DNA of 64,000 nucleotides from QWPN01 sp044238145 (GTDB lineage Bacteria; Planctomycetota; Planctomycetia; Pirellulales; UBA1268). Shown here in pieces: positions 42,154 through 49,954 of this stretch. Numbering within the stretch: position 1 is the first letter of the stretch; every line of letters begins with the position of its first letter. The position numbers and the translations under genes are program-made. The notes below the pieces were generated by a model. The model had not been told where the DNA came from and did not search any database. It was given only the letters and a program-made list of their open reading frames with translations. The stretch spans positions 1 to 64,000 of the forward strand of contig JBIIDT010000006.1 in NCBI GenBank assembly GCA_044238145.1. Direction: 5' to 3'.

Positions 42154-44256
42154 CTAATGGAGACGCATGCCGGGGAGGGCTCCGGAATCGGGGGCGAGGA
42201 GGTAGACACCTGGGGCGCCGGCGCCGCTGGCCGCCACCACCATGCCCTCGCTCAAGCCGAACTTCATCTGCCGGGGCGCGAGGTTGGCCACCACCACGAC
42301 CAGCCGGCCGACGAGCGTCGCCGGCTCGTGAAACCCCTTGATGCCGGCGAACACCGTCCGCGTCGCGTCGCCGCCGAGGTTGATCGTGAGCTTGAGGAGC
42401 TTCTTGGCCTCGGGCACCTCCTCGGCGGCGAGGATCCGGGCCACGCGGAGGTCGACCTTCGCGAAGTCGTCGATCGTGCACTGGGCCGCGAGCGGCTCGG
42501 CGGCCAGTGGCTCCCCCGAATCCTGCGCGGTCGTGGTCGGCGGTGTCGCATCCATCGTCGAGGCTCCCTTCGGTGGTGAGTCTTTCGCGGTCTCCGCCCG
42601 CGACGCGGCGAGCAGGGCTTCGAGCTGGGTCTTTTCGATCCGTTTCATGAGCGGCTGGAAGGCCGCCACCGGCCGGCCCGTGAGCGGCGTCTGCGACTCG
42701 TCCCAGTCGCGGATCGGGCCGCCGACGAGCGCTCCCGCCTGCTCGGCGAGCGCCGGCAGGACCGGCGCCAGGTAGACGGCAAGCTGGCGGAAGAGGTTGA
42801 GGGCCACGGTGGCCACGTCCCGGAGCTTCGCGGCGGCGTCGGGGCCGGCCTTGGCGAGCTTCCAGGGCTGCTCGGCGTCGACGTAGGCGTTGGCCCGGTC
42901 GGCCGCCGCCATGATCGCCCGCATCGCGCGGGCCGTGTCGCAGTCTTCGTAGGCGGCGGCGATCTCGGCACCGTCGGCCGCGGCGCGGGCGAACAGGCCG
43001 CCGTCGTCCGGGTACGTGGTCGCCAGGCCGGTCGCCTCCAGCCATCGCGCCGTGCGGCTGGCGAGGTTCACGACCTTGCCGACGAGATCCGCGTTCACCT
43101 TCGTGGCGAACTCGTCGAGGTCGAGATCGATGTCGTCGATGCCGCCCGAGAGCTTCGCCGCGTAGAAGTAGCGCAGCATGCCCGGGTCGAGGTGGTCGAG
43201 ATACGTCCGCGCCAGGAGGAACGTGCCGCGGCTCTTCGACATCTTCTCGCCGTTGACGGTGAGGAAGCCGTGGATGCGGACCTTCGTGGGCAGGGAGAGA
43301 CCGGCCGCCTCGAGCATCGCCGGCCAGAAGAGCGTGTGGAAGTAGGTGATGTCCTTGCCGATGAAGTGGTGGATCTCGGCCGGCGGCTCGTTCGTGCCGC
43401 CGCGGCCCCACCAGTCGTCGAGGGCGCCGCCGTGGGCCGCGCACCATTCGCCCGTGGCGGCGAGGTAGCCGATCGGGGCGTCGAACCACACGTACCAGTA
43501 GTGGCCCGGGGCGTCGGGAATCTCGAAGCCGAAGTACGGGGCGGGGCGGGAGACGTCCCAGTCGCGGAGCTCCTCGCCGAGAAAATGCCCGGCCAGATAG
43601 TTGGCGATCCGCGGGTCGAGCGCGCCCGACTCGCGGGTCCAGGTCGCGAGGAAGGCGTGCATCTTCTCGAGGGTCACGAACAGGTGCTCGGCGGAGCGAA
43701 TCTCGGGGCGGGAGCCGGAGAGCGTGCTCACCGGGTCGCGGAGGTCGCTCGGGGCGTAGGCGGCGCCGCACTTCTCGCAGGAGTCGCCGTACTGGTCGGC
43801 GGCCCCGCACTTCGGGCAGGTGCCCTTCACAAACCGGTCGGCGAGGAACACGCCGGCGGTGGCGTCGTAGAGCTGCTCGACGCCCCGCGTCACGACGAGC
43901 CCGCGGTCGCGCAGCCGTTGCCAGATCATCCTGCACAGCCGCCGGTTCTCGGGGCTGTCGGTCGAGCCGTAGTGGTCGAAGGCGACCTGGAAGCCGGCGA
44001 AGTCGGCGAGGTGCGCCTCGCGCATGGCGGCGATCAACTCCTGCTCGCTCCGCCCCTCGGCCCGCGCCCGGATCATGATCGCCGTGCCGTGGGTGTCGTC
44101 GGCACACAGATAGATGCACCGCTGCCCGCGCAGCTTCTGGAAGCGGACGAAGATGTCGGTCTGGATGTACTCGACGAGGTGCCCGAGGTGGATGTGGCCG
44201 TTGGCGTAGGGGAGCGCCGACGTGACCAGGATGCGGCGGGCGGGTGTGGCGGCCAT
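42154..44256 (-). CDS. metG: Methionyl-tRNA synthetase
   Basis: 700 residues from the ATG at 44256. The class-I motif HIHLGH is at about 21-26. The zinc knuckle is CPKCGAADQYGDSCEKCG. The active-site motifs WYVWFDAPIGY and FIGKDITYFHTLFWPAML follow, and the signature loop GEKMSKSRGTF binds ATP. An anticodon-binding helical domain (about 400-560) is joined by a Pro/Thr-rich linker to a C-terminal EMAP/tRBD OB-fold (about 590-700, DFAKVDLRVARILAAEEVPE and ANLAPRQMKFGLSEGMVVAA), which dimerises or binds tRNA. Length and domain order match the long bacterial form. Confidence 0.97.
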   Translation of the reverse strand: MAATPARRILVTSALPYANGHIHLGHLVEYIQTDIFVRFQKLRGQRCIYLCADDTHGTAIMIRARAEGRSEQELIAAMREAHLADFAGFQVAFDHYGSTDSPENRRLCRMIWQRLRDRGLVVTRGVEQLYDATAGVFLADRFVKGTCPKCGAADQYGDSCEKCGAAYAPSDLRDPVSTLSGSRPEIRSAEHLFVTLEKMHAFLATWTRESGALDPRIANYLAGHFLGEELRDWDVSRPAPYFGFEIPDAPGHYWYVWFDAPIGYLAATGEWCAAHGGALDDWWGRGGTNEPPAEIHHFIGKDITYFHTLFWPAMLEAAGLSLPTKVRIHGFLTVNGEKMSKSRGTFLLARTYLDHLDPGMLRYFYAAKLSGGIDDIDLDLDEFATKVNADLVGKVVNLASRTARWLEATGLATTYPDDGGLFARAAADGAEIAAAYEDCDTARAMRAIMAAADRANAYVDAEQPWKLAKAGPDAAAKLRDVATVALNLFRQLAVYLAPVLPALAEQAGALVGGPIRDWDESQTPLTGRPVAAFQPLMKRIEKTQLEALLAASRAETAKDSPPKGASTMDATPPTTTAQDSGEPLAAEPLAAQCTIDDFAKVDLRVARILAAEEVPEAKKLLKLTINLGGDATRTVFAGIKGFHEPATLVGRLVVVVANLAPRQMKFGLSEGMVVAASGAGAPGVYLLAPDSGALPGMRLH

Positions 44257-44458
44257 GCGGCGCGGGCTCAGGGAAGGGAGGAAGGCGGATTGTAGAAGCG
44301 GCCCGCAAACGGGGAAACAGCGGCCGAAACGGGCGACTGGGCAAGCGCGCCGCGCGGCAAAGTGGCCTTGTCGCGGTCCGCCGGGCCCGGCACTATCCCG
44401 CCCCTTCCGGGAGCCGCCGGCCCCGGGCGTCGTGAAACCTCGCACGCCGAGAGAGAAG

Positions 44459-46126
44459 ATGCGACCGATTCGCCTGACCGCCGCCGCCCTCGTCCTCCTC
44501 GCCGCGGCGGGCCATGCACGGGCCAATCCGGCCGCCGCCGCCGCCGGCGGTGAGGCCGTGCTGCTCGACTTCGCCGCCGACTGGTGCGGCCCCTGCCGAC
44601 AGATGGCGCCCCTGCTCGGCGAAGTCTCGGCCGCCGGCTGGATCGTCCGCCGCGTCGACGTGGACCGCGAACTCGACATCGTCCGCCGCTTCGGCGTGAC
44701 GGCCGTGCCCTGCTACGTGCTGCTCGTGAAGGGGCAAGAGGTCGGCCGGATCAACGGCGCCACGACCCGCGGCGAACTGGAGAAACTCCTCGCCCAGGCT
44801 GCGGCGCCCCTCGGCGCCACGCCGCCCGCCGCCCCCGCCGCCGCGCCGGCCGCGAACCTGCCCGGCATGCCGCTGCCGGGCGGCAGCGCCGCCGCGCCGC
44901 TGGCCACCGAGCCGCCGGCCCGGTCCCGCACCCCGGCCGCGGCGCTCGCGGCCGTGCCTGCCGTGACTCCGCCCGCCGCGCGGCCCGAGGCCGCCGCACT
45001 GTCGCGCGAGGCCGCCGTGCCGTCGCGCGAGCCCGCCGCACCGACCGCCCCGCCACTCGCGGCCGACGCCCGGGCCGCCCTCGAGCGGCGGCTCATGGCG
45101 GCGACCGCCCGCCTCAAGGTCGACGACGCGCAGGGCAGCTCCTGGGGCACGGGCACCGTGATCGACTGCCGCCAGGGCGAGGCATTGATCCTCACCTGCG
45201 GCCACATCTTTCGCGATTCGCAGGGCAAGGGCCGCATCGAGGTCGACTGCTTCGGCGCCCGCGGTCCGCGGGGCGTCGCCGGCCAGGTGGTCGCCTGGGA
45301 CCTGAAGCGCGACCTGGCGCTCGTCAGCATCTTCACCGACCAATCGATCGAGCCGGTGCGGGTCGGCGGTGTGGGCCGCATGACGACGGCGGGCGAGCCG
45401 GTCGTCACCGTCGGCTGCGACGGCGGCGCCGACCCGTCGATCCACCACAGCCGGATCACCGCGGTCGACAAGTACCTCGGCCCCGCGAACGTGCAGGTGG
45501 CCGGCCAGCCGGTCCAGGGTCGTAGCGGCGGCGGCCTGTTCGCCGTCGACGGCACGCTGATCGGTGTCTGCAACGCCGCCGACCCCGCCGACAACGAGGG
45601 GCTGTTCGCAGCCCTGCCGGCGATCCACGAGCAACTCGAGGAGGCGGGTCTCGCCTTCGTGTACCGCAACGCGTATCCGAGCGGCGGTGTCGACGGCATG
45701 GAACTCGCTGGCTCCGGCGGCTCGGCCCACGTGCCGGCGATGCCGGCCGAGATGCCTTCCGTCTCCTTCGATCGCCGCAACCGCGAGGACGCCCTGCCCA
45801 CGGCGTCGACGACGGCCACTGGCGCCGCGGTGCCGGCCCGCGCGGCAGCCGCCCCGGGAGCGCCGCTGTCAGCCGGCGAGCAGGCGCTGCTCGACCAGGT
45901 GCGGCAGCACGGGGGCCGGGCCGAGGTGATCTGCATCGTGCGGCCGCACGGCGCGGCGGAGAGCGCCAGCGAGGTCTACGTCCTCAAGGATGCCGCCCGG
46001 GACTTCGTCGACCACCTGTCGGCGGCCCACGGCCACGTCGCCCCGGCCCACGGCGGTCACGGCCGGCACGAGCCGGCGGGCCGCTCCGACGTCGCCCAGT
46101 TGCCTCCGGCGAATCCCGTACGATAG
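44459..46126 (+). CDS. Secreted thioredoxin-trypsin-like protease fusion
   Basis: 555 residues with a signal peptide (1-22). The thioredoxin domain (about 32-112) has the WCGPC redox motif at 42-46 and the cis-proline in TAVPCYVL. A long Ala/Pro-rich linker (about 115-200) leads to a trypsin-fold protease domain (about 205-400). Its triad is complete: His249 in LTCGHIF, Asp285 in KRDLALV and Ser356 in GRSGGGLF. A flexible C-terminal region with a His/Gly-rich stretch (HGHVAPAHGGHGRHEP) follows. The fusion suggests a periplasmic quality-control enzyme that couples disulfide exchange with proteolysis (inference). The phosphatase gene starts 4 bases later. Confidence 0.86.
   Translation: MRPIRLTAAALVLLAAAGHARANPAAAAAGGEAVLLDFAADWCGPCRQMAPLLGEVSAAGWIVRRVDVDRELDIVRRFGVTAVPCYVLLVKGQEVGRINGATTRGELEKLLAQAAAPLGATPPAAPAAAPAANLPGMPLPGGSAAAPLATEPPARSRTPAAALAAVPAVTPPAARPEAAALSREAAVPSREPAAPTAPPLAADARAALERRLMAATARLKVDDAQGSSWGTGTVIDCRQGEALILTCGHIFRDSQGKGRIEVDCFGARGPRGVAGQVVAWDLKRDLALVSIFTDQSIEPVRVGGVGRMTTAGEPVVTVGCDGGADPSIHHSRITAVDKYLGPANVQVAGQPVQGRSGGGLFAVDGTLIGVCNAADPADNEGLFAALPAIHEQLEEAGLAFVYRNAYPSGGVDGMELAGSGGSAHVPAMPAEMPSVSFDRRNREDALPTASTTATGAAVPARAAAAPGAPLSAGEQALLDQVRQHGGRAEVICIVRPHGAAESASEVYVLKDAARDFVDHLSAAHGHVAPAHGGHGRHEPAGRSDVAQLPPANPVR
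46119..46124 (+). promoter_or_regulatory. -10-like hexamer 6 bases before a start codon
   Basis: TACGAT at 46119-46124, six bases before the ATG at 46131. This is the spacing expected for a leaderless message. It lies inside the 3' end of the preceding gene. Confidence 0.3.
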
Positions 46127-46130
46127 CGGC

Positions 46131-46793
46131 ATGCCGCTGCAGTACCTGATCCGGCACGGGCAGAGCGTCTCGAACTCCGAGGGCCGCGTGCAGGGCCGCG
46201 CGGACGTGCCCCTCTCGTCGCTGGGCGTGCGGCAGGCGGAAGTCCTCGCTGGCTGGGCCCGCGGGCTCGAGGGCGTCGCCGAGATCTGGTCGAGCCCGCT
46301 CGAGCGGGCGCGGTCGACGGCCGCCCCGATCGCGGCGGCGCTCGGACTCGAGGTGCGGATCTGCGACGAGCTCGCCGAGTTGCACGCCGGCGTCTTCCAG
46401 GGCCACCTCTGGGAGGACCTGGAGACGATGTTTCCGGCGGAGGTGGCCCGCTGGCGGTCGGGCGACCTGGACTACGCGATTCCCGGCGGCGAGTCGCGGG
46501 CGGCGCTGGCGGCCCGGGGCCGCGCGGCGCTCGAGACGCTCGCCACCCGCCCAGCGCGGGAGATGATCGTCGTCGCCCACGGCGGCGTGCTCACCGCGGC
46601 GCTGGGGATGCTCCTCGGCCCGCGGCATCCACTCCTCGCGGCGGCTGCCGAGCGGCCGTTCACGAGGCTCCCCGCGCTCGACAACTGCTCGGTGTCGATC
46701 CTCGAATGGCCGGGCCCGGAGTTGCTCGCGTTCAATGACACGACCCACCTCGTGGACAGGGTCGTCGCGGGCCGCGGCGACGAGGCCGTTTGA
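46131..46793 (+). CDS. Histidine phosphatase (phosphoglycerate-mutase-like)
   Basis: 220 residues. The RHG signature is LIRHGQSVSNSEGRVQG (about 5-21), with the phospho-accepting His. The second active-site His is in VVAHGGVLTAALG, and the conserved Arg-His contacts are in SSPLERARSTAAPIA and LHAGVFQGHLWEDLE. Length fits the cofactor-dependent dPGM/CobC/phosphoserine-phosphatase-like branch. The substrate is not fixed: small phosphate esters are likely. It follows the protease fusion by 4 bases. Confidence 0.92.
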   Translation: MPLQYLIRHGQSVSNSEGRVQGRADVPLSSLGVRQAEVLAGWARGLEGVAEIWSSPLERARSTAAPIAAALGLEVRICDELAELHAGVFQGHLWEDLETMFPAEVARWRSGDLDYAIPGGESRAALAARGRAALETLATRPAREMIVVAHGGVLTAALGMLLGPRHPLLAAAAERPFTRLPALDNCSVSILEWPGPELLAFNDTTHLVDRVVAGRGDEAV

Positions 46794-46885
46794 ATGCCGC
46801 GCAGCACGTCATCCGGTTGATCGTGGCGGTGGTACTCACCTGCACGGTGGCCGACGCGGCGATGGCCGCCGCCCACTGAGGGATC

Positions 46886-48655
46886 TCAGGGCGCGCCGAC
46901 TTCGATCGTCACGGGCGGCGCGTTGACCGCATCGCCGGGATTCGGTCCCGTGCGGCCGGTGGCGCGGAGGGTCACCGGGCCGCTGCCGAGCAGATCGGCC
47001 GGCACCTCGATCGCCGCCTCCGCCCCTGCCGTTCGACCGAGCACCCGTCCCATGCAGAAGATCACCCCCGACTCGACGCCGGGTCCCGACAGGCCGACCC
47101 GCACGGTGCCGCCGGGCTGCACGCGGCGCGGCTCGACGGAGAGCGTCAGCGTCCGGCCGTGGTTGACGAACGTCACCGGCACGATCCGTCGCCCCTGGGT
47201 CTCGGTGTCCGCGGCCGCGATCGCCACCACCCGCAGGTCGTGGTGGCCGTCGGCGAGCGCCGTCGTGTCGAGCGGCAGCCGCTCGCCGAGGCCGCACTGG
47301 GCGACCCGCAGGCCGTCCACGTAGAGCTCGAAGCGGTCGGTGATGCCCCCTTCGGGGAGGCTCGCCCGCGGTTCGAGTTCGAGCTTTCCCGTCAGCGTCG
47401 CCCCAGGCTCGAGCGGTCGGGAGTCGGCAGCGTTCATGACCTCCACCTCGGGGATCACCGCCCAGGGTTGGCAGAGCGGGTCGCCGACCACGAGCAACTG
47501 GTACGGCGACCGCACCGCCTGGTAGAAGGCCTCGGCGAGGCTCGCCCCGCGGACGTAGTGCAGCTGCACGGCCGGATGCGGGAACTTGGGCTGGAACGCC
47601 CCCGGCGAATTGCCGCCACCTTGCGGCAGCATCACATAGGGCTCGATCACGGTGCCGCACGCGCCGGCCGCGCCGGCGCGGATGAACGCGGAGAGCGGCG
47701 TCTGCTCGGCCCCCGGCGTGAACACCCCGCCGAAGCTCGTCAGGTTGTCGCAGATCGCGCCGGGCAGGAGCCGGCCGCCGCCGGTGGTCCAGTCGAAGTC
47801 GGGCGTGCCGGTGACGAGGCCGGCCACGTCCTGTCGGCCCGCAGGCAGCGTGCCGGCGAGGACTTCCGCCTTCACGCCGGCGGCCTCGATCGCCTTGGCG
47901 ACGCCCTTGAAGGGCCCGCTGCGGGCCCGCGTGCGGACGTCGGCATTGGCCATCAAGTAGATCGTGCCCCGGGGTCGGCTGCCGTCGGCCGCCGCGGCCG
48001 AGCGGAGGGCCGCGACGACCTCCCTCACGCTGTTGCCACGACCGGCGGTGACCCCGAGCATCGTCGCCAGCAGGTAGCGGTTGCCGCCCATCTCCAGGAG
48101 GTCGCCCCGGCCTCCCCAGCCGTACCAGCCGCGGAAGCCGACGGTCGATTCGGGAACGCCGTCGTCGCCGGGCGGCTGGAAGTAGCGGTTGCTTTCGGGA
48201 TCGAGCCAATTCGGGCCGCCGCTGGTGACCGCCCCGTGCAGCATCGTCATGCCGGTGAGCGAGCCCGACGGAAACTTGAACATCTGCTGCTTCGCCAGTT
48301 CCGCGGGCATCTCGGCGGCGAAGTCGACCCGCCAGGGGAAGCCGCAGGAGTAGACGACCTGGTCGATTTGCGGCGCGAGCCGGCGGGAATCGATGGCCCG
48401 GAGGATCGGCTGGAGGATCTCCGCGCGGAAGCGATCGATCGGTACGCTCTCGTCGCCATCCTTCCAGGGGAGCATGAGCACGTTGCCCGGCGGCACGTGC
48501 CGCAGCGCCGCGTAGGTGTTGGCGACGGCCAGACTGTCGGCCCGCGTGGGATTGACGACCAGGAGCACACTCTCCGGGCCGCCGCCGGCCCGGGCCGGCG
48601 GCGCGGCGAGGACGGCGGCCAGCAGGCAGGCGAGGGCGAGGCGGGTGTGGGCCAT
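46886..48655 (-). CDS. Secreted TIGR03790-type protein
   Basis: 589 residues from the ATG at 48655, which gives a clean signal peptide (LALACLLAAVLAAPPARAGG). The TIGR03790 family is recognised by ESVLLVVNPTRADSLAVANT, LRHVPPGNVLMLPWKD and the long conserved region DQVVYSCGFPWRVDFAAEMP, MTMLHGAVTSGGPNW, GRGNSVREVVAALRSAAAAD and VRTRARSGPFKGVAKAIEAA. The C-terminal third is beta-sandwich-like (LEPGATLTGKLELEPRASLP, TLTLSVEPRRVQPGGTVRVG). The role is not established. It is convergent with the phosphatase gene and divergent from the M28 peptidase. Confidence 0.9.
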   Translation of the reverse strand: MAHTRLALACLLAAVLAAPPARAGGGPESVLLVVNPTRADSLAVANTYAALRHVPPGNVLMLPWKDGDESVPIDRFRAEILQPILRAIDSRRLAPQIDQVVYSCGFPWRVDFAAEMPAELAKQQMFKFPSGSLTGMTMLHGAVTSGGPNWLDPESNRYFQPPGDDGVPESTVGFRGWYGWGGRGDLLEMGGNRYLLATMLGVTAGRGNSVREVVAALRSAAAADGSRPRGTIYLMANADVRTRARSGPFKGVAKAIEAAGVKAEVLAGTLPAGRQDVAGLVTGTPDFDWTTGGGRLLPGAICDNLTSFGGVFTPGAEQTPLSAFIRAGAAGACGTVIEPYVMLPQGGGNSPGAFQPKFPHPAVQLHYVRGASLAEAFYQAVRSPYQLLVVGDPLCQPWAVIPEVEVMNAADSRPLEPGATLTGKLELEPRASLPEGGITDRFELYVDGLRVAQCGLGERLPLDTTALADGHHDLRVVAIAAADTETQGRRIVPVTFVNHGRTLTLSVEPRRVQPGGTVRVGLSGPGVESGVIFCMGRVLGRTAGAEAAIEVPADLLGSGPVTLRATGRTGPNPGDAVNAPPVTIEVGAP

Positions 48656-48735
48656 GGCCGGAAAGTCCGTCGCGATCGGGAACGCGGAAAACCGCAATCT
48701 ACCCTAAACTGAACGGACATCGGCGAGACTCCTGG

Positions 48736-49668
48736 ATGCGCGTTCGAAACGTTTCCCTCCTCCTGCTCGCGGTCGTGCCGCCGCTCGTGACCGTGGCGTG
48801 GGGTGAGGAGCCGGTGCGGTTCTCCGGGCCCCGGGCCATGCAGCACCTGGAGGCGATCTGCGCCCTGGGGCCGCGGCCGAGCGGGTCGGCGGCGATGACG
48901 AAGCAGCGGGCGCTGCTCGTCGAGCACTTCCGCAAGGCCGGGGCGCGGGTGGCGGGGCAGGCGTTCGAGATCCGCGACCGGCGGACGGGAAAGCCGGTGC
49001 ACATGGAGAACCTCGTCGTCGAATGGCACCCCGACCGCACGGAGCGGATCCTGCTCGGCGCCCACTTCGACACCCGGCCCTTTCCCGACCGCGATCCCGT
49101 CGACCCCAAGGGCGTGTTCGTGGGGGCCAACGACGGGGCCAGCGGCGTGGCGCTGTTGATGGAACTCGCCGCAGCGATGCCCGGGCTGCCGGGGCCAGTG
49201 GGCGTGGACTTCGTCCTCTTCGACGCCGAGGAGTACGTGTTCGCCGCGCGCGACCCGTACTGCCTCGGCTCGACGTTCTTCGCACGGGAGTACGCCGCCA
49301 GCCGCCGCGGCCGCCGGATCGCCCACCGCTACCGCGCAGCCGTGGTGGTCGACATGGTCGCCGACCGGAACCTCGAGATCTGGCAGGAGCAGAACAGCGT
49401 CGCCTGGCCTGAGACACGGCCGGTGGTGGAGTCGATCTGGGCCACGGCCGGCCGGCTCGGCGTCCGCGAGTTCGTGCCCCGGCCGAAGTATGCCGTCGAG
49501 GACGACCACGTGCCGCTGCGGACGATCGGCGGCATCCCCGCCTGCGACATCATCGACTTCGACTATCCGCAATGGCACACCACGTCCGACACGCCCGCGC
49601 ACTGCGCGGCGGAGTCGCTCGAGGCGGTGGGCCGCGTGGTGCTCGAGTGGCTGCGGGAGCAGCGGTGA
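48736..49668 (+). CDS. Secreted M28-family zinc peptidase
   Basis: 310 residues with a signal peptide (VSLLLLAVVPPLVTVAWG). The catalytic core of M28/glutaminyl-cyclase-like zinc enzymes is visible: the first zinc ligand in LLGAHFDTRPF, the bridging Asp in GANDGASGVALLMELA, the general-base Glu and ligand in DAEEYVF, Asp in VVVDMVADR, and the final ligand His in YPQWHTTSDTPAHC. This pattern fits the glutaminyl cyclase/aminopeptidase branch. A TAAACT at 48705-48710 is a possible -10, about 25 bases before the ATG. The gene starts a plus-strand run ending in lnt. Confidence 0.92.
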   Translation: MRVRNVSLLLLAVVPPLVTVAWGEEPVRFSGPRAMQHLEAICALGPRPSGSAAMTKQRALLVEHFRKAGARVAGQAFEIRDRRTGKPVHMENLVVEWHPDRTERILLGAHFDTRPFPDRDPVDPKGVFVGANDGASGVALLMELAAAMPGLPGPVGVDFVLFDAEEYVFAARDPYCLGSTFFAREYAASRRGRRIAHRYRAAVVVDMVADRNLEIWQEQNSVAWPETRPVVESIWATAGRLGVREFVPRPKYAVEDDHVPLRTIGGIPACDIIDFDYPQWHTTSDTPAHCAAESLEAVGRVVLEWLREQR

Positions 49669-49672
49669 GCCG

Positions 49673-49954
49673 ATGGCCGTGCCCCCGCCAGGATCGTCGC
49701 CCGGCCGCGAGCGGCTCGTGGTGCCCGAGTTCGGGCTCGACGTGCCGCTCGTGGTGGCGGTGTGGCTCGTGCCCGAAGGGTCGGCCGTGACCGCGGGGGA
49801 CCGCGTCGTGCAACTGGTCGCCGGTGGCGTGACGATCGACCTCGAGGCGCCGGTCACGGGGCGGCTGGTGGCCTGCCTCGTCGACGAGGACGAGACCGTC
49901 GCGGCCGGCGGGTCGTTGGCCGAGTTCGAGCCGGTGGCGGAGGCCCGCCCATGA
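49673..49954 (+). CDS. Lipoyl-domain-like protein lacking the modified lysine
   Basis: 93 residues. The order of strands is that of a biotinyl/lipoyl domain (LVVPEFGLDVPLVVAVWLVP, SAVTAGDRVVQLV, APVTGRLVACLVDEDETVAA, GGSLAEFEPV). At the tip, where real lipoyl domains have the DKA/DKV turn with the modified lysine, it reads GGVTID, so it cannot carry lipoate. It may be a protein-protein adaptor. The start lies 4 bases after the peptidase stop, and its own stop overlaps the lnt start (ATGA), so it is coupled to both. Confidence 0.75.
   Translation: MAVPPPGSSPGRERLVVPEFGLDVPLVVAVWLVPEGSAVTAGDRVVQLVAGGVTIDLEAPVTGRLVACLVDEDETVAAGGSLAEFEPVAEARP

Noticed and set aside
46790..46879. 29-codon TTG-started hydrophobic ORF after the histidine phosphatase
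   Set aside because: Overlaps the stop (TTGA) and looks hydrophobic, but it is too short, with no ribosome-binding site of its own and no conservation evidence.
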